Origin: Ruminococcus sp. AM22-13
GTDB lineage: Bacteria; Bacillota; Clostridia; Lachnospirales; Lachnospiraceae
Length of the DNA stretch: 64,000 nucleotides
Direction of reading: 5' to 3'
Assembly: GCF_003471165.1 (NCBI RefSeq)
Contig: NZ_QRIL01000015.1
Coordinates: 1-64,000 of the forward strand
Shown here: piece by piece, positions 42,004 to 51,436 of the stretch
Position numbering within the stretch: position 1 is the first letter of the stretch
How the letters are laid out: each line of letters begins with the position of its first letter
Translations under genes and position numbers: made by a program
Notes under the pieces: model-generated
The model's input: the letters and a program-made list of their open reading frames with translations, nothing else
The model's database searches: none
Told to the model about the DNA's origin: nothing

Positions 42004-44043
42004 TTAATATAATTTTGCACCAGCCGGAATATGGTCATCTACCATCAGAAGATGAAGTTTTTCTTCGCCCTCTTCTTCATGGATTGCACTAAGTAACATT
42101 CCACAAGATTCAATTCCCATCATTGCTCTAGGTGGCAGATTTGTGATAGCTATCAGTGTCTTACCTACCAGTTCTTCTGGTTCGTAGAATGCGTGAATAC
42201 CGCTTAAAATGGTACGTTCTACGCCTGTTCCATCATCCAGAGTAAACTGTAAAAGTTTCTTTGACTTCGGCACTGCGACACACTCTTTTACCTTTACTGC
42301 ACGGAAATCGGACTTGCTGAAAGTCTCAAAATCTACCTCATCTTTGAACAATGGTTCGATTTCTACCTTTGAAAAATCAATCTTCTCAACTGGCTTTTCT
42401 GAAACCGTTTTAGCCTGCGCAACGTTGTTTGCTTCGTTCTTAGCAGCGCCCTGTGACTTCATTGTCGGGAACAGAAGAACGTCACGGATTGCTGCACTGT
42501 CTGTAAGCAGCATAACCAGACGGTCGATTCCGTATCCGATACCACCTGTAGGCGGCATACCGATCTCCAGTGCGTTCAGGAAGTCTTCATCTGTGTGGTT
42601 CGCTTCCTCATCTCCTGCGTCAGCAAGAGCATCCTGTGCTTTGAAACGCTCTCTCTGATCGATTGGGTCATTAAGCTCGGAATATGCGTTACACATTTCC
42701 CATGTATTGATGAAAAGCTCGAAACGCTCTACCTTGTTCGGGTCAGAAGGTTTCTTCTTTGTCAGAGGAGAAATCTCGATCGGATGATCCATGATAAATG
42801 TTGGCTGGATCAGTTCTTTCTCACAGTATTCCTCGAAGAACAGATTGATGATATCACCCTTCTTATGACGTTCTTCATATTCAATATGATGCTCATCTGC
42901 AAGCTTCTTAGCTGCTTCATCATCTGCAACTTCATCAAAATCAATTCCTGCATATTTCTTGATTGCATCATTCATGGTCAGACGCTCAAACGGTTTGCTG
43001 AGGTCGATCTCGATACCATTGTAGGAAATCTTCGCAGAACCGCAGACCTTCTCTGCCAGATAACGGAACATGGACTCTGTCAGTTCCATCATTCCTTCGT
43101 AATCTGTATATGCCTGATAAAGTTCCATCAGGGTGAACTCCGGGTTATGACGAGTGTCAACACCTTCGTTACGGAATACACGGCCAATCTCGAAAACTCT
43201 CTCAAGACCACCAACAATCAGTCTCTTCAGATAAAGTTCCAGAGAAATACGAAGCTTAACATCTTCGTTCAGTGCATTGTAATGTGTTTCGAATGGTCTT
43301 GCTGCTGCTCCACCTGCATTTGCAACAAGCATTGGAGTTTCAACTTCCATGAAATCACGGTCTGCAAGGAAGTTACGGATTTCTTTAAGGATCTGAGAAC
43401 GCTTGATAAATACACTCTTGCTGTCCTGATTCATAATAAGATCCACATATCTCTGACGGTAACGTGTATCTGTATCTGTCAGACCATGGAATTTCTCAGG
43501 AAGGATCTGTAAGCTCTTGGAAAGAAGAGTCATGCTCTCTGCATGAATGGAGATCTCACCTGTTCTTGTTCTGAATGCAAAACCTTCCAGACCAAAGATA
43601 TCGCCGATATCAGATTTCTTGAAGTCTGCATAAGAGTCTGCTCCGATTGCATCTCTTGCTACATATACCTGGATATTTCCCTGTAAATCCTGGATATTAC
43701 AGAAAGAAGCTTTACCCATAACTCTCTTGAACATCATACGGCCTGCGATTGATACGTGGATCGGGCTTGCATCCATGATGCTTCTTCTTTCTTCGTAATC
43801 TTTCTTAACAGCTTCCTTTGCCTGTTCTTCATCAAGACCGGTTACATCTACTTCCTGACGGTCTTTGAGAAGTTCTGCCTCATGTGCTTCGTAAAGGTTC
43901 TTCACTTCGAGTGAGTGATGAGTCTGGTTAAATTTTGTGATCTGAAATGGATCTTTTCCGTTAGCCTGAAGATCTGCAAGTTTCTCACGACGTACCTTCA
44001 GTAACTGGTTTAAATCCTGTTCCTGCTGCTTCTGCTGTGCCAC
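42004..44043 (-). CDS. lysS: Lysyl-tRNA synthetase (class II) with C-terminal tRNA-binding domain
   Basis: A 679-aa enzyme charging tRNA-Lys. Residues ~60-160 are the OB-fold anticodon domain ([20 protein letters not shown]). The class II core has motif 2 [18 protein letters not shown] and motif 3 [15 protein letters not shown] near residue 510. Ordinary LysRS ends there at ~500 aa; this one continues with a ~45-residue linker ([20 protein letters not shown]) and a MetG/Trbp111-type tRNA-binding domain ([20 protein letters not shown] ... [19 protein letters not shown]). The start is GTG at 44043 after AAGGAGGAATCAAG. The extra domain presumably strengthens tRNA binding. Confidence 0.95.
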   Translation of the reverse strand: MAQQKQQEQDLNQLLKVRREKLADLQANGKDPFQITKFNQTHHSLEVKNLYEAHEAELLKDRQEVDVTGLDEEQAKEAVKKDYEERRSIMDASPIHVSIAGRMMFKRVMGKASFCNIQDLQGNIQVYVARDAIGADSYADFKKSDIGDIFGLEGFAFRTRTGEISIHAESMTLLSKSLQILPEKFHGLTDTDTRYRQRYVDLIMNQDSKSVFIKRSQILKEIRNFLADRDFMEVETPMLVANAGGAAARPFETHYNALNEDVKLRISLELYLKRLIVGGLERVFEIGRVFRNEGVDTRHNPEFTLMELYQAYTDYEGMMELTESMFRYLAEKVCGSAKISYNGIEIDLSKPFERLTMNDAIKKYAGIDFDEVADDEAAKKLADEHHIEYEERHKKGDIINLFFEEYCEKELIQPTFIMDHPIEISPLTKKKPSDPNKVERFELFINTWEMCNAYSELNDPIDQRERFKAQDALADAGDEEANHTDEDFLNALEIGMPPTGGIGYGIDRLVMLLTDSAAIRDVLLFPTMKSQGAAKNEANNVAQAKTVSEKPVEKIDFSKVEIEPLFKDEVDFETFSKSDFRAVKVKECVAVPKSKKLLQFTLDDGTGVERTILSGIHAFYEPEELVGKTLIAITNLPPRAMMGIESCGMLLSAIHEEEGEEKLHLLMVDDHIPAGAKLY

Positions 44044-44083
44044 CTTGATTCCTCCTTATATTCTTGTATTTATTTGATTAATC

Positions 44084-44225
44084 GTAACTATTCAGCAGTC
44101 TACTATCCCGCGAGGTGTTTTGGCATGAACATGCCAAAATCCCTAAGAATACAAGTCAATACCCCATCGCCGAAGGCGATTTTTAATGGATTTTGACTCG
44201 TAACTGTGAGGTACTGAACAGTTAC
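44084..44225. repeat. GTTAC-type palindromic repeat, long form (copy C)
   Basis: A 142-bp element beginning GTAACTATTCAGCAG and ending ACTGAACAGTTAC. It contains CCCGCGAGGTGTTTTGGCAT, an exact reverse complement of part of copy A, and the hairpin CATCGCCGAAGGCGAT. It is nearly identical to copy D at 61537. It lies between greA and lysS, in the lysS 5' region. Confidence 0.85.
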
Positions 44226-44250
44226 AATTAATCTTTTATAGTCACAGAAA

Positions 44251-44291
44251 GGTGCGCGTCATGCTCTGCATGGAAAATCTTTACGCGCACC
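44251..44291 (-). terminator. Terminator of greA
   Basis: GGTGCGCGT (44251) pairs with ACGCGCACC (44283). On the minus strand TTTCTGTG follows. It lies 16 bp after the greA stop. Confidence 0.7.
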
Positions 44292-44306
44292 TCAGTCATC
44301 CGTTTC

Positions 44307-44789
44307 TTATACGTTTCTCTGGATTTCCAGAACTTTGTATTTCATGATTCCGGCTGGCATCTCAACTTCTACTACATCGCCTGTGTGAGCACCCATAAGT
44401 GCTTTTCCAACAGGAGATTCGTTGGAAATCTTGCCTTCAAGGCTGTTAGCCTCTGTGGAACCTACGATTTTCAGTTCGATATCTTCTTCGAATTCAAAAT
44501 CGTGTACTTTTACTTTACATCCAACGCTGATCTTGTCAAGATCTACTTCGTCCTCAACTACAACTTCAGCATTCTTTAAGATCTTCTCGATTTCTTCGAT
44601 ACGTGCTTCAATGTCTCTCTGTTCGTCTTTCGCTGCATCGTATTCCGCATTCTCTGATAAGTCGCCCTGTTCTCTGGCTTCCTTAATTTTCTCTGCTACT
44701 TCTTTTCTCTTTACTACCTTTAAATCATGCAGCTCTTCTTCTAATTTTTTAAGTCCTGCATAAGTTAGTAAGTTTTTCTTTTCTTCCAT
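44307..44789 (-). CDS. greA: Transcription elongation factor GreA
   Basis: A 160-aa factor that rescues backtracked RNA polymerase by stimulating transcript cleavage. The N-terminal coiled coil ([20 protein letters not shown] ... [16 protein letters not shown]) carries the conserved acidic tip, and the C-terminal FKBP-like domain has [21 protein letters not shown] chose the ATG at 44789: AAGGGAG and AAGG precede it at usable distances, the frame extends 8 codons upstream without a site, and the length then matches the family (about 158-160 aa). Confidence 0.95.
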   Translation of the reverse strand: MEEKKNLLTYAGLKKLEEELHDLKVVKRKEVAEKIKEAREQGDLSENAEYDAAKDEQRDIEARIEEIEKILKNAEVVVEDEVDLDKISVGCKVKVHDFEFEEDIELKIVGSTEANSLEGKISNESPVGKALMGAHTGDVVEVEMPAGIMKYKVLEIQRNV

Positions 44790-44941
44790 AATAACCTTAC
44801 TCCCTTTCAACATCCGGTATATAGTCTATGGTGTCTTATATACACCCCGGATCACTACATGGATTTATGTGCTTCCTGATACATCATACCTGAAAAAGGG
44901 CAGACTTATTCTAGGATATTCACAATTTCTGTATTATACAA

Positions 44942-44979
44942 AAAAGCGCCCGGATTGTCAAGCATTCCCGGCGCCTTTT
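44942..44979 (-). terminator. Terminator of the dusB operon
   Basis: On the minus strand AAAAGGCGCCGG pairs with CCGGGCGCTTTTTTG. It lies about 80 bp past the dusB stop and closes the long minus-strand gene series. Confidence 0.75.
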
Positions 44980-45058
44980 GATTAAATCATATACCTGATT
45001 TTCTATCATTTTCCATCATCAAAAAAACACCGTTTCATCGGCTGGCACGGCTTTCATT

Positions 45059-46108
45059 TTATCCCAATCTGGACAAAAGCTGTTCCAATGCTTCGTAGCT
45101 CTCAATCGTATTTGACTCTCTTCGAAGTCCGGCGCTGTGACGCATTCCTGCGGTATACCAGGCGACATGTTTGCGCATCTCACGAATTCCTACAAACTCA
45201 CCTTTTAGCTCTATCTGCTTTCTCGCATGTCGCAGGACCATCTCACAGATTTCCTCTGCCGACGGGCGTCCCAGCAGTTCTCCTGTCTGGAAGTAGTGAT
45301 TCAGTTCCCTGAACAGCCATGGATTTCCTCTCACTGCACGTCCGATCATGACCGCATCGCAGCCAGTCTGTTTTATCAAAGCTTCTGCCTTCAGCGGAGA
45401 ATCTACATCCCCATTTCCGACCACCGGAATCGTGATTGCTTCTTTTACTCTGCGGATGGTATCCCAGTCTGCGGTACCTGAATAATATTGCTGTCTGGTA
45501 CGGCCATGTACGGCAAGTGCTGCCGCACCCGCATCCTCAATACGTTTTGCGATTTCCACGATATCTATCGGTTCATTTTCAAAGCCAATACGCACTTTGA
45601 CAGTTACAGGCTTTTTAATAGCAGATGACACTTTTCGGACAATCTCTTCAATCAAATCCGGGGTTTTCAACAATGCAGAACCCTCGCCATTGTTTACAAC
45701 CTTTGGCACCGGGCATCCCATATTGATATCCAGAATGTCAAACTCTCTGTCCTCAATAGATTTCGCCACCTCCGCCATGAGGTCTGGTTCACTGCCAAAA
45801 AGCTGCATGGAAACCGGGTGCTCACAAGGGTCAATTTCCATCAATGCGTAAGTGTTTTTATTATGGAAAGAAATTGCCTTGGCGCTGATCATTTCCATAC
45901 AGATCAGCCCCGCTCCCTGCTCCTTGCACAGAGTTCGAAACGGCAGATCCGTCACTCCGGCCATCGGTGCCAGCACAAATGGATTGTCAATCTGGACGTT
46001 ACCGATTTTCCATTGCATCTGGATTGGTTTCCCATCTGCCCCCACCAGTCTGCTACCTGTCCGCGCAGGATTCTCTTTCATGCTTTCCATTCTATCTGTC
46101 CCTTGCAT
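45059..46108 (-). CDS. dusB: tRNA-dihydrouridine synthase (DusB type)
   Basis: A flavin-dependent enzyme that reduces uridines in tRNA to dihydrouridine. The core starts IGNVQIDNPFVLAPMAGVTD. It has LDINMGCPVPKVVNNGEGSA with the catalytic Cys, the VHGRTRQQYYSG motif, and the flavin-phosphate site GCDAVMIGRAVRGNPWLF. The start is uncertain: a GTG at 46123 lies inside the upstream gene, the ATG at 46108 follows GTGAGGA, and an ATG at 46090 follows AAGGG. I used 46108 (349 aa). Last gene of the argF-birA-DUF6145-dusB group, 4 bp after the previous stop. Confidence 0.92.
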   Translation of the reverse strand: MQGTDRMESMKENPARTGSRLVGADGKPIQMQWKIGNVQIDNPFVLAPMAGVTDLPFRTLCKEQGAGLICMEMISAKAISFHNKNTYALMEIDPCEHPVSMQLFGSEPDLMAEVAKSIEDREFDILDINMGCPVPKVVNNGEGSALLKTPDLIEEIVRKVSSAIKKPVTVKVRIGFENEPIDIVEIAKRIEDAGAAALAVHGRTRQQYYSGTADWDTIRRVKEAITIPVVGNGDVDSPLKAEALIKQTGCDAVMIGRAVRGNPWLFRELNHYFQTGELLGRPSAEEICEMVLRHARKQIELKGEFVGIREMRKHVAWYTAGMRHSAGLRRESNTIESYEALEQLLSRLG

Positions 46109-46112
46109 GAAT

Positions 46113-46478
46113 TTATTCCTCACTGCCCGGTGTTTTCTTCAGTTCTTCTTCAGGAATGTCTCCCAGGAAGAATACTTTGTAATACATTTCCAGGGATTCC
46201 AGAAGTTCTTTCTTCTCCTGCTGAATCTGCTTGATTTTCAGTCCGCTTCCGATTTCATCATAGCGGGCATCTGCCTCCAGTGCCTCTGTCTTGAACTGGA
46301 GTCTTCCATTTTCGTCAAATTCCAATGTCAGGATTCCGCCTACATCTTCTGTATAAAGAACGCACATGATCTGCAGTTCTTTCTTTACATGATCCGGAAG
46401 TGCATTGAAGTCCTGGTTAAAATAAAATTTCTTCTCGTAGGCGCTTGCGCCGCAGAGAGTAATGTTGTTCTGATACAT
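46113..46478 (-). CDS. DUF6145-like small protein
   Basis: A 121-aa soluble protein (MYQNNITLCGASAYEKKFYF ... LPDHVKKELQIMCVLYTEDV ... EEELKKTPGSEE). The sequence fits a conserved Lachnospiraceae family, which I believe is DUF6145, with no known function. AGAGGGAAA precedes the ATG. It lies 38 bp after birA and directly before dusB, so it is part of this operon. The family name is from memory and unverified. Confidence 0.75.
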   Translation of the reverse strand: MYQNNITLCGASAYEKKFYFNQDFNALPDHVKKELQIMCVLYTEDVGGILTLEFDENGRLQFKTEALEADARYDEIGSGLKIKQIQQEKKELLESLEMYYKVFFLGDIPEEELKKTPGSEE

Positions 46479-46516
46479 ATATTACTATTTCCCTCTTTCG
46501 CTATATCACTTCTTTA

Positions 46517-47326
46517 TTACACATAACTGTAAAGCCCGCGCACTGAAACTTCTCCCGCGCTGACTTTTGTGATTTCTTTATCCTGCTTCTCCACAAGCAG
46601 TTCACCCTTTTCATCGATTCCTCTGCAGATTCCTTCAAAACTCTTGCTTCCATCCAGCACTCTTACCGGCTGGTTCAGGTTTGCCAGAATCTTATGGTAA
46701 TCTTCCAGGAGATGTGTGAAATCACAGGTCTGCACAAATTTCTCATAGTTAATCTCAAAGTATTTCATCACCTGCGAGATTACCTGATTTCTGTCGTACT
46801 CCTGACCACTTTCAAGGATCAATGATGTCGCCTTATCCTGCATTTCTTCCGGAAATTCTTTAAGATTTACATTGATTCCCACTCCGATGAGGACATAATT
46901 GATCTTCACTCCATTTGTTCCCATTTCCGTCAGGATTCCGCAGATCTTTTTTCTGGAAATGACCACATCGTTCGGCCACTTGATACTTACCTCAAAGCCC
47001 AGTTCTTCTACCGCCTGTGCCACTGCAAGTCCCATAACCAGCGTCAGCATAGACGCATACTGCGGAGAAAATTCCGGTCTGAGAAGCAAAGTCATCATAA
47101 TAGAACTTCCTTCCGGCGCTTCCCATTTTCTGTCAAAACGGCCTCTGCCTGCTGACTGAAATTCTGCAACTGCCAGTGTTCCATGCTCTGCACCTTCTTT
47201 TGCAAGGCGCTTGATCCATGAATTCGTAGAATCTGTTTCTTTTGCAAAATGGACGGTTTTGCCCGCCCATTTTGTATTTATTGCCTTTGAAATTGTTTCT
47301 TCATTATACCGATCATTCTGTGCCAT
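46517..47326 (-). CDS. birA: Biotin-[acetyl-CoA-carboxylase] ligase
   Basis: A 269-aa enzyme that attaches biotin to carboxylases through biotinyl-AMP. The ligase core has TDSTNSWIKRLAKEGAEHGT, the signature GRGRFDRKWEAPEGSSIMMT, and KWPNDVVISRKKICGILTEM. It lacks the N-terminal helix-turn-helix of bifunctional BirA, so it is unlikely to repress transcription. The ATG overlaps the argF stop (TAATG), suggesting coupled translation. Confidence 0.94.
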   Translation of the reverse strand: MAQNDRYNEETISKAINTKWAGKTVHFAKETDSTNSWIKRLAKEGAEHGTLAVAEFQSAGRGRFDRKWEAPEGSSIMMTLLLRPEFSPQYASMLTLVMGLAVAQAVEELGFEVSIKWPNDVVISRKKICGILTEMGTNGVKINYVLIGVGINVNLKEFPEEMQDKATSLILESGQEYDRNQVISQVMKYFEINYEKFVQTCDFTHLLEDYHKILANLNQPVRVLDGSKSFEGICRGIDEKGELLVEKQDKEITKVSAGEVSVRGLYSYV

Positions 47327-48327
47327 TATTTGTTCTCCGGCTCTCCTAATGTTGCTACCATAACTGCTTTGATGGTATGCATACGGTTTTCTGCCTCGTC
47401 AAATACTTTGGACTGTTCAGACTCAAATACTTCGTCTGTTACTTCCATATCTGTCAGGTTAAATCTCTCTCCCATTTCCTTGCCAATCTTTGTCTTAAGA
47501 TCATGGAATGCTGGCAGGCAGTGAAGGAAGATTGCATTCTCTCCTGCGTTCCTCATAACATCTTTTGTTACTTTATAAGGTGTCAGATCATGGATTCTCT
47601 CTGTCCATACTTCGTCCGGCTCACCCATGGATACCCATACATCTGTATAGATAACATCTGCATCTTTTGTTCCTGTCTGAACATCTTCTGTAAGAGTGAT
47701 GCTTCCGCCGGATGCTTTTGCATATTCCTCACACTGAGCAACAAGCTCTGCATTCGGGAAATATTTCTTAGTTGTGCAGGCTACGAAATGCATACCAAGT
47801 TTTGTGCAGGCAATCATCAGAGAGTTACCCATGTTGTAACGGGCATCGCCCATATATACCAGTTTGCGGCCTTTTAAATCACCGAAATGTTCACGGATTG
47901 TCAGCATATCTGCAATCATCTGTGTCGGATGGTATTCGTTTGTCAGACCGTTCCATACCGGAACACCTGCATGTTTTGCAAGTTCTTCTACAACTTCCTG
48001 ACCAAATCCACGATATTCGATACCATCATACATTCTTCCCAGAACTCTTGCTGTATCTGCAATGCTTTCTTTCTTACCGATCTGAGAACCTGTAGGATCC
48101 AGATATGTACTTCCCATTCCAAGGTCATGAGCAGCTACTTCGAAAGAGCAGCGGGTTCTTGTACTTGTTTTTTCAAAAATCAGCGCAATGTTTTTGCCCT
48201 TGTAATATTCATGAAGCTCTCCGGCTTTTTTCTTTGCTTTAAGTTCTGCGGATAAATCAATGAGATATGTGATCTCTTCTGGTGTAAAATCTTTCAGTGT
48301 CAGAAAATTTCTTCCTTTTAAATTCAT
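47326..48327 (-). CDS. argF: Ornithine carbamoyltransferase
   Basis: A 333-aa enzyme of arginine metabolism forming citrulline from ornithine and carbamoyl phosphate. The carbamoyl-phosphate site is [29 protein letters not shown] and [12 protein letters not shown] mark the ornithine side, and [10 protein letters not shown] is the diagnostic ornithine-binding HCLP loop. GGGGAGAG precedes the ATG. No other arg genes are adjacent, so whether it is biosynthetic or catabolic cannot be told from the window. Confidence 0.95.
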   Translation of the reverse strand: MNLKGRNFLTLKDFTPEEITYLIDLSAELKAKKKAGELHEYYKGKNIALIFEKTSTRTRCSFEVAAHDLGMGSTYLDPTGSQIGKKESIADTARVLGRMYDGIEYRGFGQEVVEELAKHAGVPVWNGLTNEYHPTQMIADMLTIREHFGDLKGRKLVYMGDARYNMGNSLMIACTKLGMHFVACTTKKYFPNAELVAQCEEYAKASGGSITLTEDVQTGTKDADVIYTDVWVSMGEPDEVWTERIHDLTPYKVTKDVMRNAGENAIFLHCLPAFHDLKTKIGKEMGERFNLTDMEVTDEVFESEQSKVFDEAENRMHTIKAVMVATLGEPENK

Positions 48328-48356
48328 GATAATTCTCTCCCCGATGTCATTTATTT

Positions 48357-48383
48357 GTTACTGTTCACTTCGTGTACAGTAAC
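48357..48383. repeat. GTTAC-type palindromic repeat, short form
   Basis: 27 bp: GTTACTGTTCACTTCGTG then TACAGTAAC. Intergenic, upstream of argF. It is followed by a 13-bp inverted repeat AATGAAGCAGATA (48408) / TATCTGCTTCATT (48461) that may terminate the SPFH gene. Confidence 0.8.
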
Positions 48384-48494
48384 ATTTATGTCCTTTTATT
48401 CCTATGTAATGAAGCAGATATCTCATTATTGAAAACAGAGTAAACAATAACGAAAATCTCTATCTGCTTCATTAATAATCCACTTTATAAATTA

Positions 48495-49436
48495 TTATTT
48501 ATCAGTCTCAGACTTCGGATCAGTTACGATCTCTTTCAAAGAACTTGCCAGACCGGCGATTCCCTGAATATCTGACGGAATAATGATCTTGGTTGCTTTT
48601 CCATCTGCTGCTTTAGCAAAGGCTTCCAGACTCTTCAATGTCAGAACTGCTTCATCTGCTCCCGCTTCTCTGATCATGCGGATACCCTCTGCGTTGGCAT
48701 TCTGTACCTTCAGAACTGCCTCAGCCTGACCTTCCGCTTCCTTGATCATACGCTCTTTCTGCGCTTCGGCACGAAGGATCGCTGCCTGTTTCTCAGCTTC
48801 TGCGTCCAGAATTGCGGACTGTTTTTTACCTTCTGCTACAAGGATCGTAGATTTCTTCTGACCTTCTGCAATCAGGATTGCCTCACGGCGTTCACGCTCG
48901 GCTTTCATCTGTTTCTCCATCGCATCCTGGATGGCTGCCGGAGGAATGATATTCTTTAATTCCACACGGTTAACCTTAATTCCCCATGGATCAGTTGCTT
49001 CATCAAGAGAAGCTCTCATCTTGGTGTTGATAGTTTCACGGGATGTCAGTGTCTCATCCAGTTCCATGTCACCGATAATATTTCTTAAGGTTGTTGCGGA
49101 CAGATTCTCGATGGCCATGATCGGATTCTCTACTCCATAGGTGTAAAGCTTCGGATCTGTGATCTGGAAAAATACAACTGTATCGATCTGCATGGTTACG
49201 TTATCCTTTGTAATAACCGGCTGCGGTGGAAAATCCACTACCTGTTCCTTCAGATTTACCTTTCTTGCTACTCGTTCAATGAACGGAATCTTGAAATGAA
49301 TTCCGGTGCTCCAGGTTGCCTGATAAGCGCCAAGGCGTTCCAGAATCACTGCATATGCCTGTGGCACGATGCGGATGCAGGATGCAAGTACCCATACTGC
49401 GATAATGATAATGACTATCAGAAAAACCACGCCCAT
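48495..49436 (-). CDS. SPFH/Band 7 (stomatin/QmcA-like) membrane protein
   Basis: A 313-aa protein with one N-terminal membrane anchor (VVFLIVIIIIAVWVLASCI). The SPFH domain follows (IVPQAYAVILERLGAYQATW ... LRNIIGDMELDETLTSRETI). Next is a long coiled coil rich in Ala, Glu and Lys (RREAILIAEGQKKSTILVAE, then repeats of AEKQAAILRAEAQKE). Such proteins form oligomeric membrane microdomain scaffolds. The NfeD partner gene lies directly upstream; the ribosome binding site (AAGGAGGATTAG) is inside the nfeD end, indicating coupling. Confidence 0.94.
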   Translation of the reverse strand: MGVVFLIVIIIIAVWVLASCIRIVPQAYAVILERLGAYQATWSTGIHFKIPFIERVARKVNLKEQVVDFPPQPVITKDNVTMQIDTVVFFQITDPKLYTYGVENPIMAIENLSATTLRNIIGDMELDETLTSRETINTKMRASLDEATDPWGIKVNRVELKNIIPPAAIQDAMEKQMKAERERREAILIAEGQKKSTILVAEGKKQSAILDAEAEKQAAILRAEAQKERMIKEAEGQAEAVLKVQNANAEGIRMIREAGADEAVLTLKSLEAFAKAADGKATKIIIPSDIQGIAGLASSLKEIVTDPKSETDK

Positions 49437-49438
49437 AA

Positions 49439-49873
49439 CTAATCCTCCTTATTTTGTTTTACAATGAGTTTCACACCGCGGATCTCCTGAATCGTCACGA
49501 CGGTGTCTTTGCCGATTTTTTCGTCATCGGCAGAACGTGCAGTCCATTCAATGTCATTGATACGAACCTGACCTGTCTGTGCCAGATTGTCAATGTCCTG
49601 AATCACAACTGCTTTCTTTCCAATCAGACTGTTTACATTGGTCTGTGTGGTTTCTTTGTTGAAGTACTTCATGGCCAAAGGTCTGGTAAAAATCAAAAGT
49701 ACCAGAGAAACGCACAAAAAACACAGTATCTGTACAGTCAGGTTCGCCCCTGCATAACACGCAATAGCTGCGACCAATGCGCCTCCGGCAAACCAGATGG
49801 TGGTGAGGCCTGCTGTGATTGCTTCTATCACAAGCAATAATGCAAGAAATCCAAGCCAGATCAAAGGCTGCAT
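49439..49873 (-). CDS. NfeD family membrane protein
   Basis: A 144-aa protein: two or three N-terminal membrane segments (LIWLGFLALLLVIEAITAGL; GGALVAAIACYAG; ILCFLCVSLVLLIFT), then a C-terminal OB-fold NfeD domain (NSLIGKKAVVIQDIDNLAQT ... VRINDIEWTARS). It is the usual partner of SPFH proteins, affecting membrane or protease organisation. AAAGGGGGAG precedes the ATG, and the stop is 2 bp before the SPFH start. Confidence 0.93.
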   Translation of the reverse strand: MQPLIWLGFLALLLVIEAITAGLTTIWFAGGALVAAIACYAGANLTVQILCFLCVSLVLLIFTRPLAMKYFNKETTQTNVNSLIGKKAVVIQDIDNLAQTGQVRINDIEWTARSADDEKIGKDTVVTIQEIRGVKLIVKQNKED

Positions 49874-49915
49874 GAAACTCCCCCTTTCTGATATGTGCTG
49901 ACATCAGTCAAAGCA

Positions 49916-49965
49916 ACTATTCTGGTACAGTATCTCAACAGACAAATATCGCTGCCAGAATAGCT
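49916..49965 (-). terminator. Terminator-like hairpin between trmH and nfeD
   Basis: ACTATTCTGG (49916) pairs with CCAGAATAGCT (49955) around a 30-nt loop. The T-run is poor, so it may only attenuate. Confidence 0.4.
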
Positions 49966-49971
49966 ATTCTT

Positions 49972-50745
49972 TCATCTTCTCTGACGTGCAGCCTCATACA
50001 TGAGAATTCCAGATGCCATGGCGGCATTCAGGGATTCTACTTTTCCACACATAGGAATCCTGATCAGACAATCTGCACTCTCCGCAGCCTCATCTGTCAG
50101 ACCTTTTCCCTCATTGCCGATCAGGAACGCAGTTCCTCCTGTGTAGGATTCCTGATCATAAGAGTTCTTTCCATGCAGATGTGCCGCAAAAGTGCGGATA
50201 TTTCTGTCTTTCAGTTCCTGTGTTAATGATACCACACTTTCTACATATAGAAAAGGCATTCTGTAGACAGAGCCCATCGTAGATCGTATAACTTTCGGGT
50301 TAGTGATATCCACGCAAGTCTTTGTCAGAAGGATTCCACTTACTCCGGCACCCTCGCCTGTACGGAGAATCGTTCCTGCATTTCCCGGATCCTGCAGATC
50401 CTCCAGGATCATGACCAGCGGGTTCTCTCCGCCAAGAATATCCTCTATTGTATAGGAGGGTTTTTTCAACACAGTAAGGATTCCCTGTGGAGTCTGTGTA
50501 TCGCTCATCTGACGGAAAACAGAATCTGCAACTATTTCATATGGAAGTTTCTCCACCTGGGCCATCAGTCCTGTATCGCCGGTAAGTGTCTCTGACACAT
50601 ACACTTTAGAAACCCATTCCCTTGGTGCCTCGCCAAACATTTTTCTTCCTTCTGCAACAAAAAGCCCTTGTTCTCTGCGGGCTTTTGTTTTCTGGTTTAA
50701 CTGTATGATATTTTTTACCTGTCCATTATTTACACTGGTGATCAT
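49972..50745 (-). CDS. TrmH/SpoU family RNA 2'-O-methyltransferase
   Basis: A 257-aa SPOUT methyltransferase. An N-terminal substrate-binding part (ITSVNNGQVKNIIQLNQKTK, then GLFVAEGRKMFGEA) precedes the knotted domain with motif 1 ILEDLQDPGNAGTILRTGEG, motif 2 AFLIGNEGKGLTDEA, and motif 3 RIPMCGKVESLNAAMASGIL. It modifies tRNA or rRNA ribose; the exact site is not predictable. It follows ktrA by 9 bp, with TTGAGGA as ribosome binding site. Confidence 0.93.
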   Translation of the reverse strand: MITSVNNGQVKNIIQLNQKTKARREQGLFVAEGRKMFGEAPREWVSKVYVSETLTGDTGLMAQVEKLPYEIVADSVFRQMSDTQTPQGILTVLKKPSYTIEDILGGENPLVMILEDLQDPGNAGTILRTGEGAGVSGILLTKTCVDITNPKVIRSTMGSVYRMPFLYVESVVSLTQELKDRNIRTFAAHLHGKNSYDQESYTGGTAFLIGNEGKGLTDEAAESADCLIRIPMCGKVESLNAAMASGILMYEAARQRR

Positions 50746-50754
50746 ATATTATCC

Positions 50755-51408
50755 TCAATTTCCCGAAACCTTATTCAGGTCACTGTTTGCTCCTGCAGCC
50801 ACTATCGTGCAGTCTGCCGGAAGTGATTTATCCGGCTGCACATTCATATTAATCCGCTCACCCTGTTTCAGCCCGATCAGATTAATATGATATTTCTCCC
50901 TGATTTTCAGATCCCGGAGTGTTTTTCCTATCCATTCCTGTGGAATCTTAAATTCCGCCATGCTGAAATCGGAAGAAAGTTCGAACATATCGATAAAGCC
51001 ACTGGAGAGTAAATTTCTTGCCACACGGACTCCCATAGAGTGTTCCGGATAGATGACCTTATCCGCTCCGATCTTCTCAAGGATTCTTCCGTGAAGAGAA
51101 TTCATTGCTTTCGCCATTACAAAAGGAACGCCAAGTTCTTTCACCTGCATGGTGGCAGTGATACTGGCTTCCATATTTTCAGCTACCGCAATGACTGCAA
51201 CATCTGCATTCTGTACGCCAAGTGACTCCAGGACACCCGGATCACGTACATCTGCTTTGACAGCATATGAAACTTTCTCTGCAATATCCTGCACATTGTC
51301 ATCTTTGTCATCAATGGCAAGCACATCACAGTTCGCCTCTGCCAGCGTGAGCGCTACGGTCATTCCAAACTGGCCAAGACCAATCACTGCATAAGATTTG
51401 TTCTTCAT
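50755..51408 (-). CDS. ktrA: Potassium uptake regulatory subunit (KtrA/TrkA family)
   Basis: A 217-aa cytosolic RCK protein gating the KtrB channel. The Rossmann fold begins YAVIGLGQFGMTVALTLAEA with the GxGxxG nucleotide site and the acidic AIDD at the end of strand 2. A C-terminal TrkA_C region (IPQEWIGKTLRDLKIREKYH) follows. I chose the ATG at 51408; a TTG at 51444 overlapping ktrB is open, but the homologous part begins at KNKSYAVIGLG. Encoded directly after ktrB. Confidence 0.93.
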   Translation of the reverse strand: MKNKSYAVIGLGQFGMTVALTLAEANCDVLAIDDKDDNVQDIAEKVSYAVKADVRDPGVLESLGVQNADVAVIAVAENMEASITATMQVKELGVPFVMAKAMNSLHGRILEKIGADKVIYPEHSMGVRVARNLLSSGFIDMFELSSDFSMAEFKIPQEWIGKTLRDLKIREKYHINLIGLKQGERINMNVQPDKSLPADCTIVAAGANSDLNKVSGN

Positions 51409-51436
51409 TTCTTCCCAATTTCTCCTTCTAATCCAA

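Noticed and set aside
42595..43512. 305-codon open frame antisense to lysS
   Set aside because: Shadow of a clear aminoacyl-tRNA synthetase gene.
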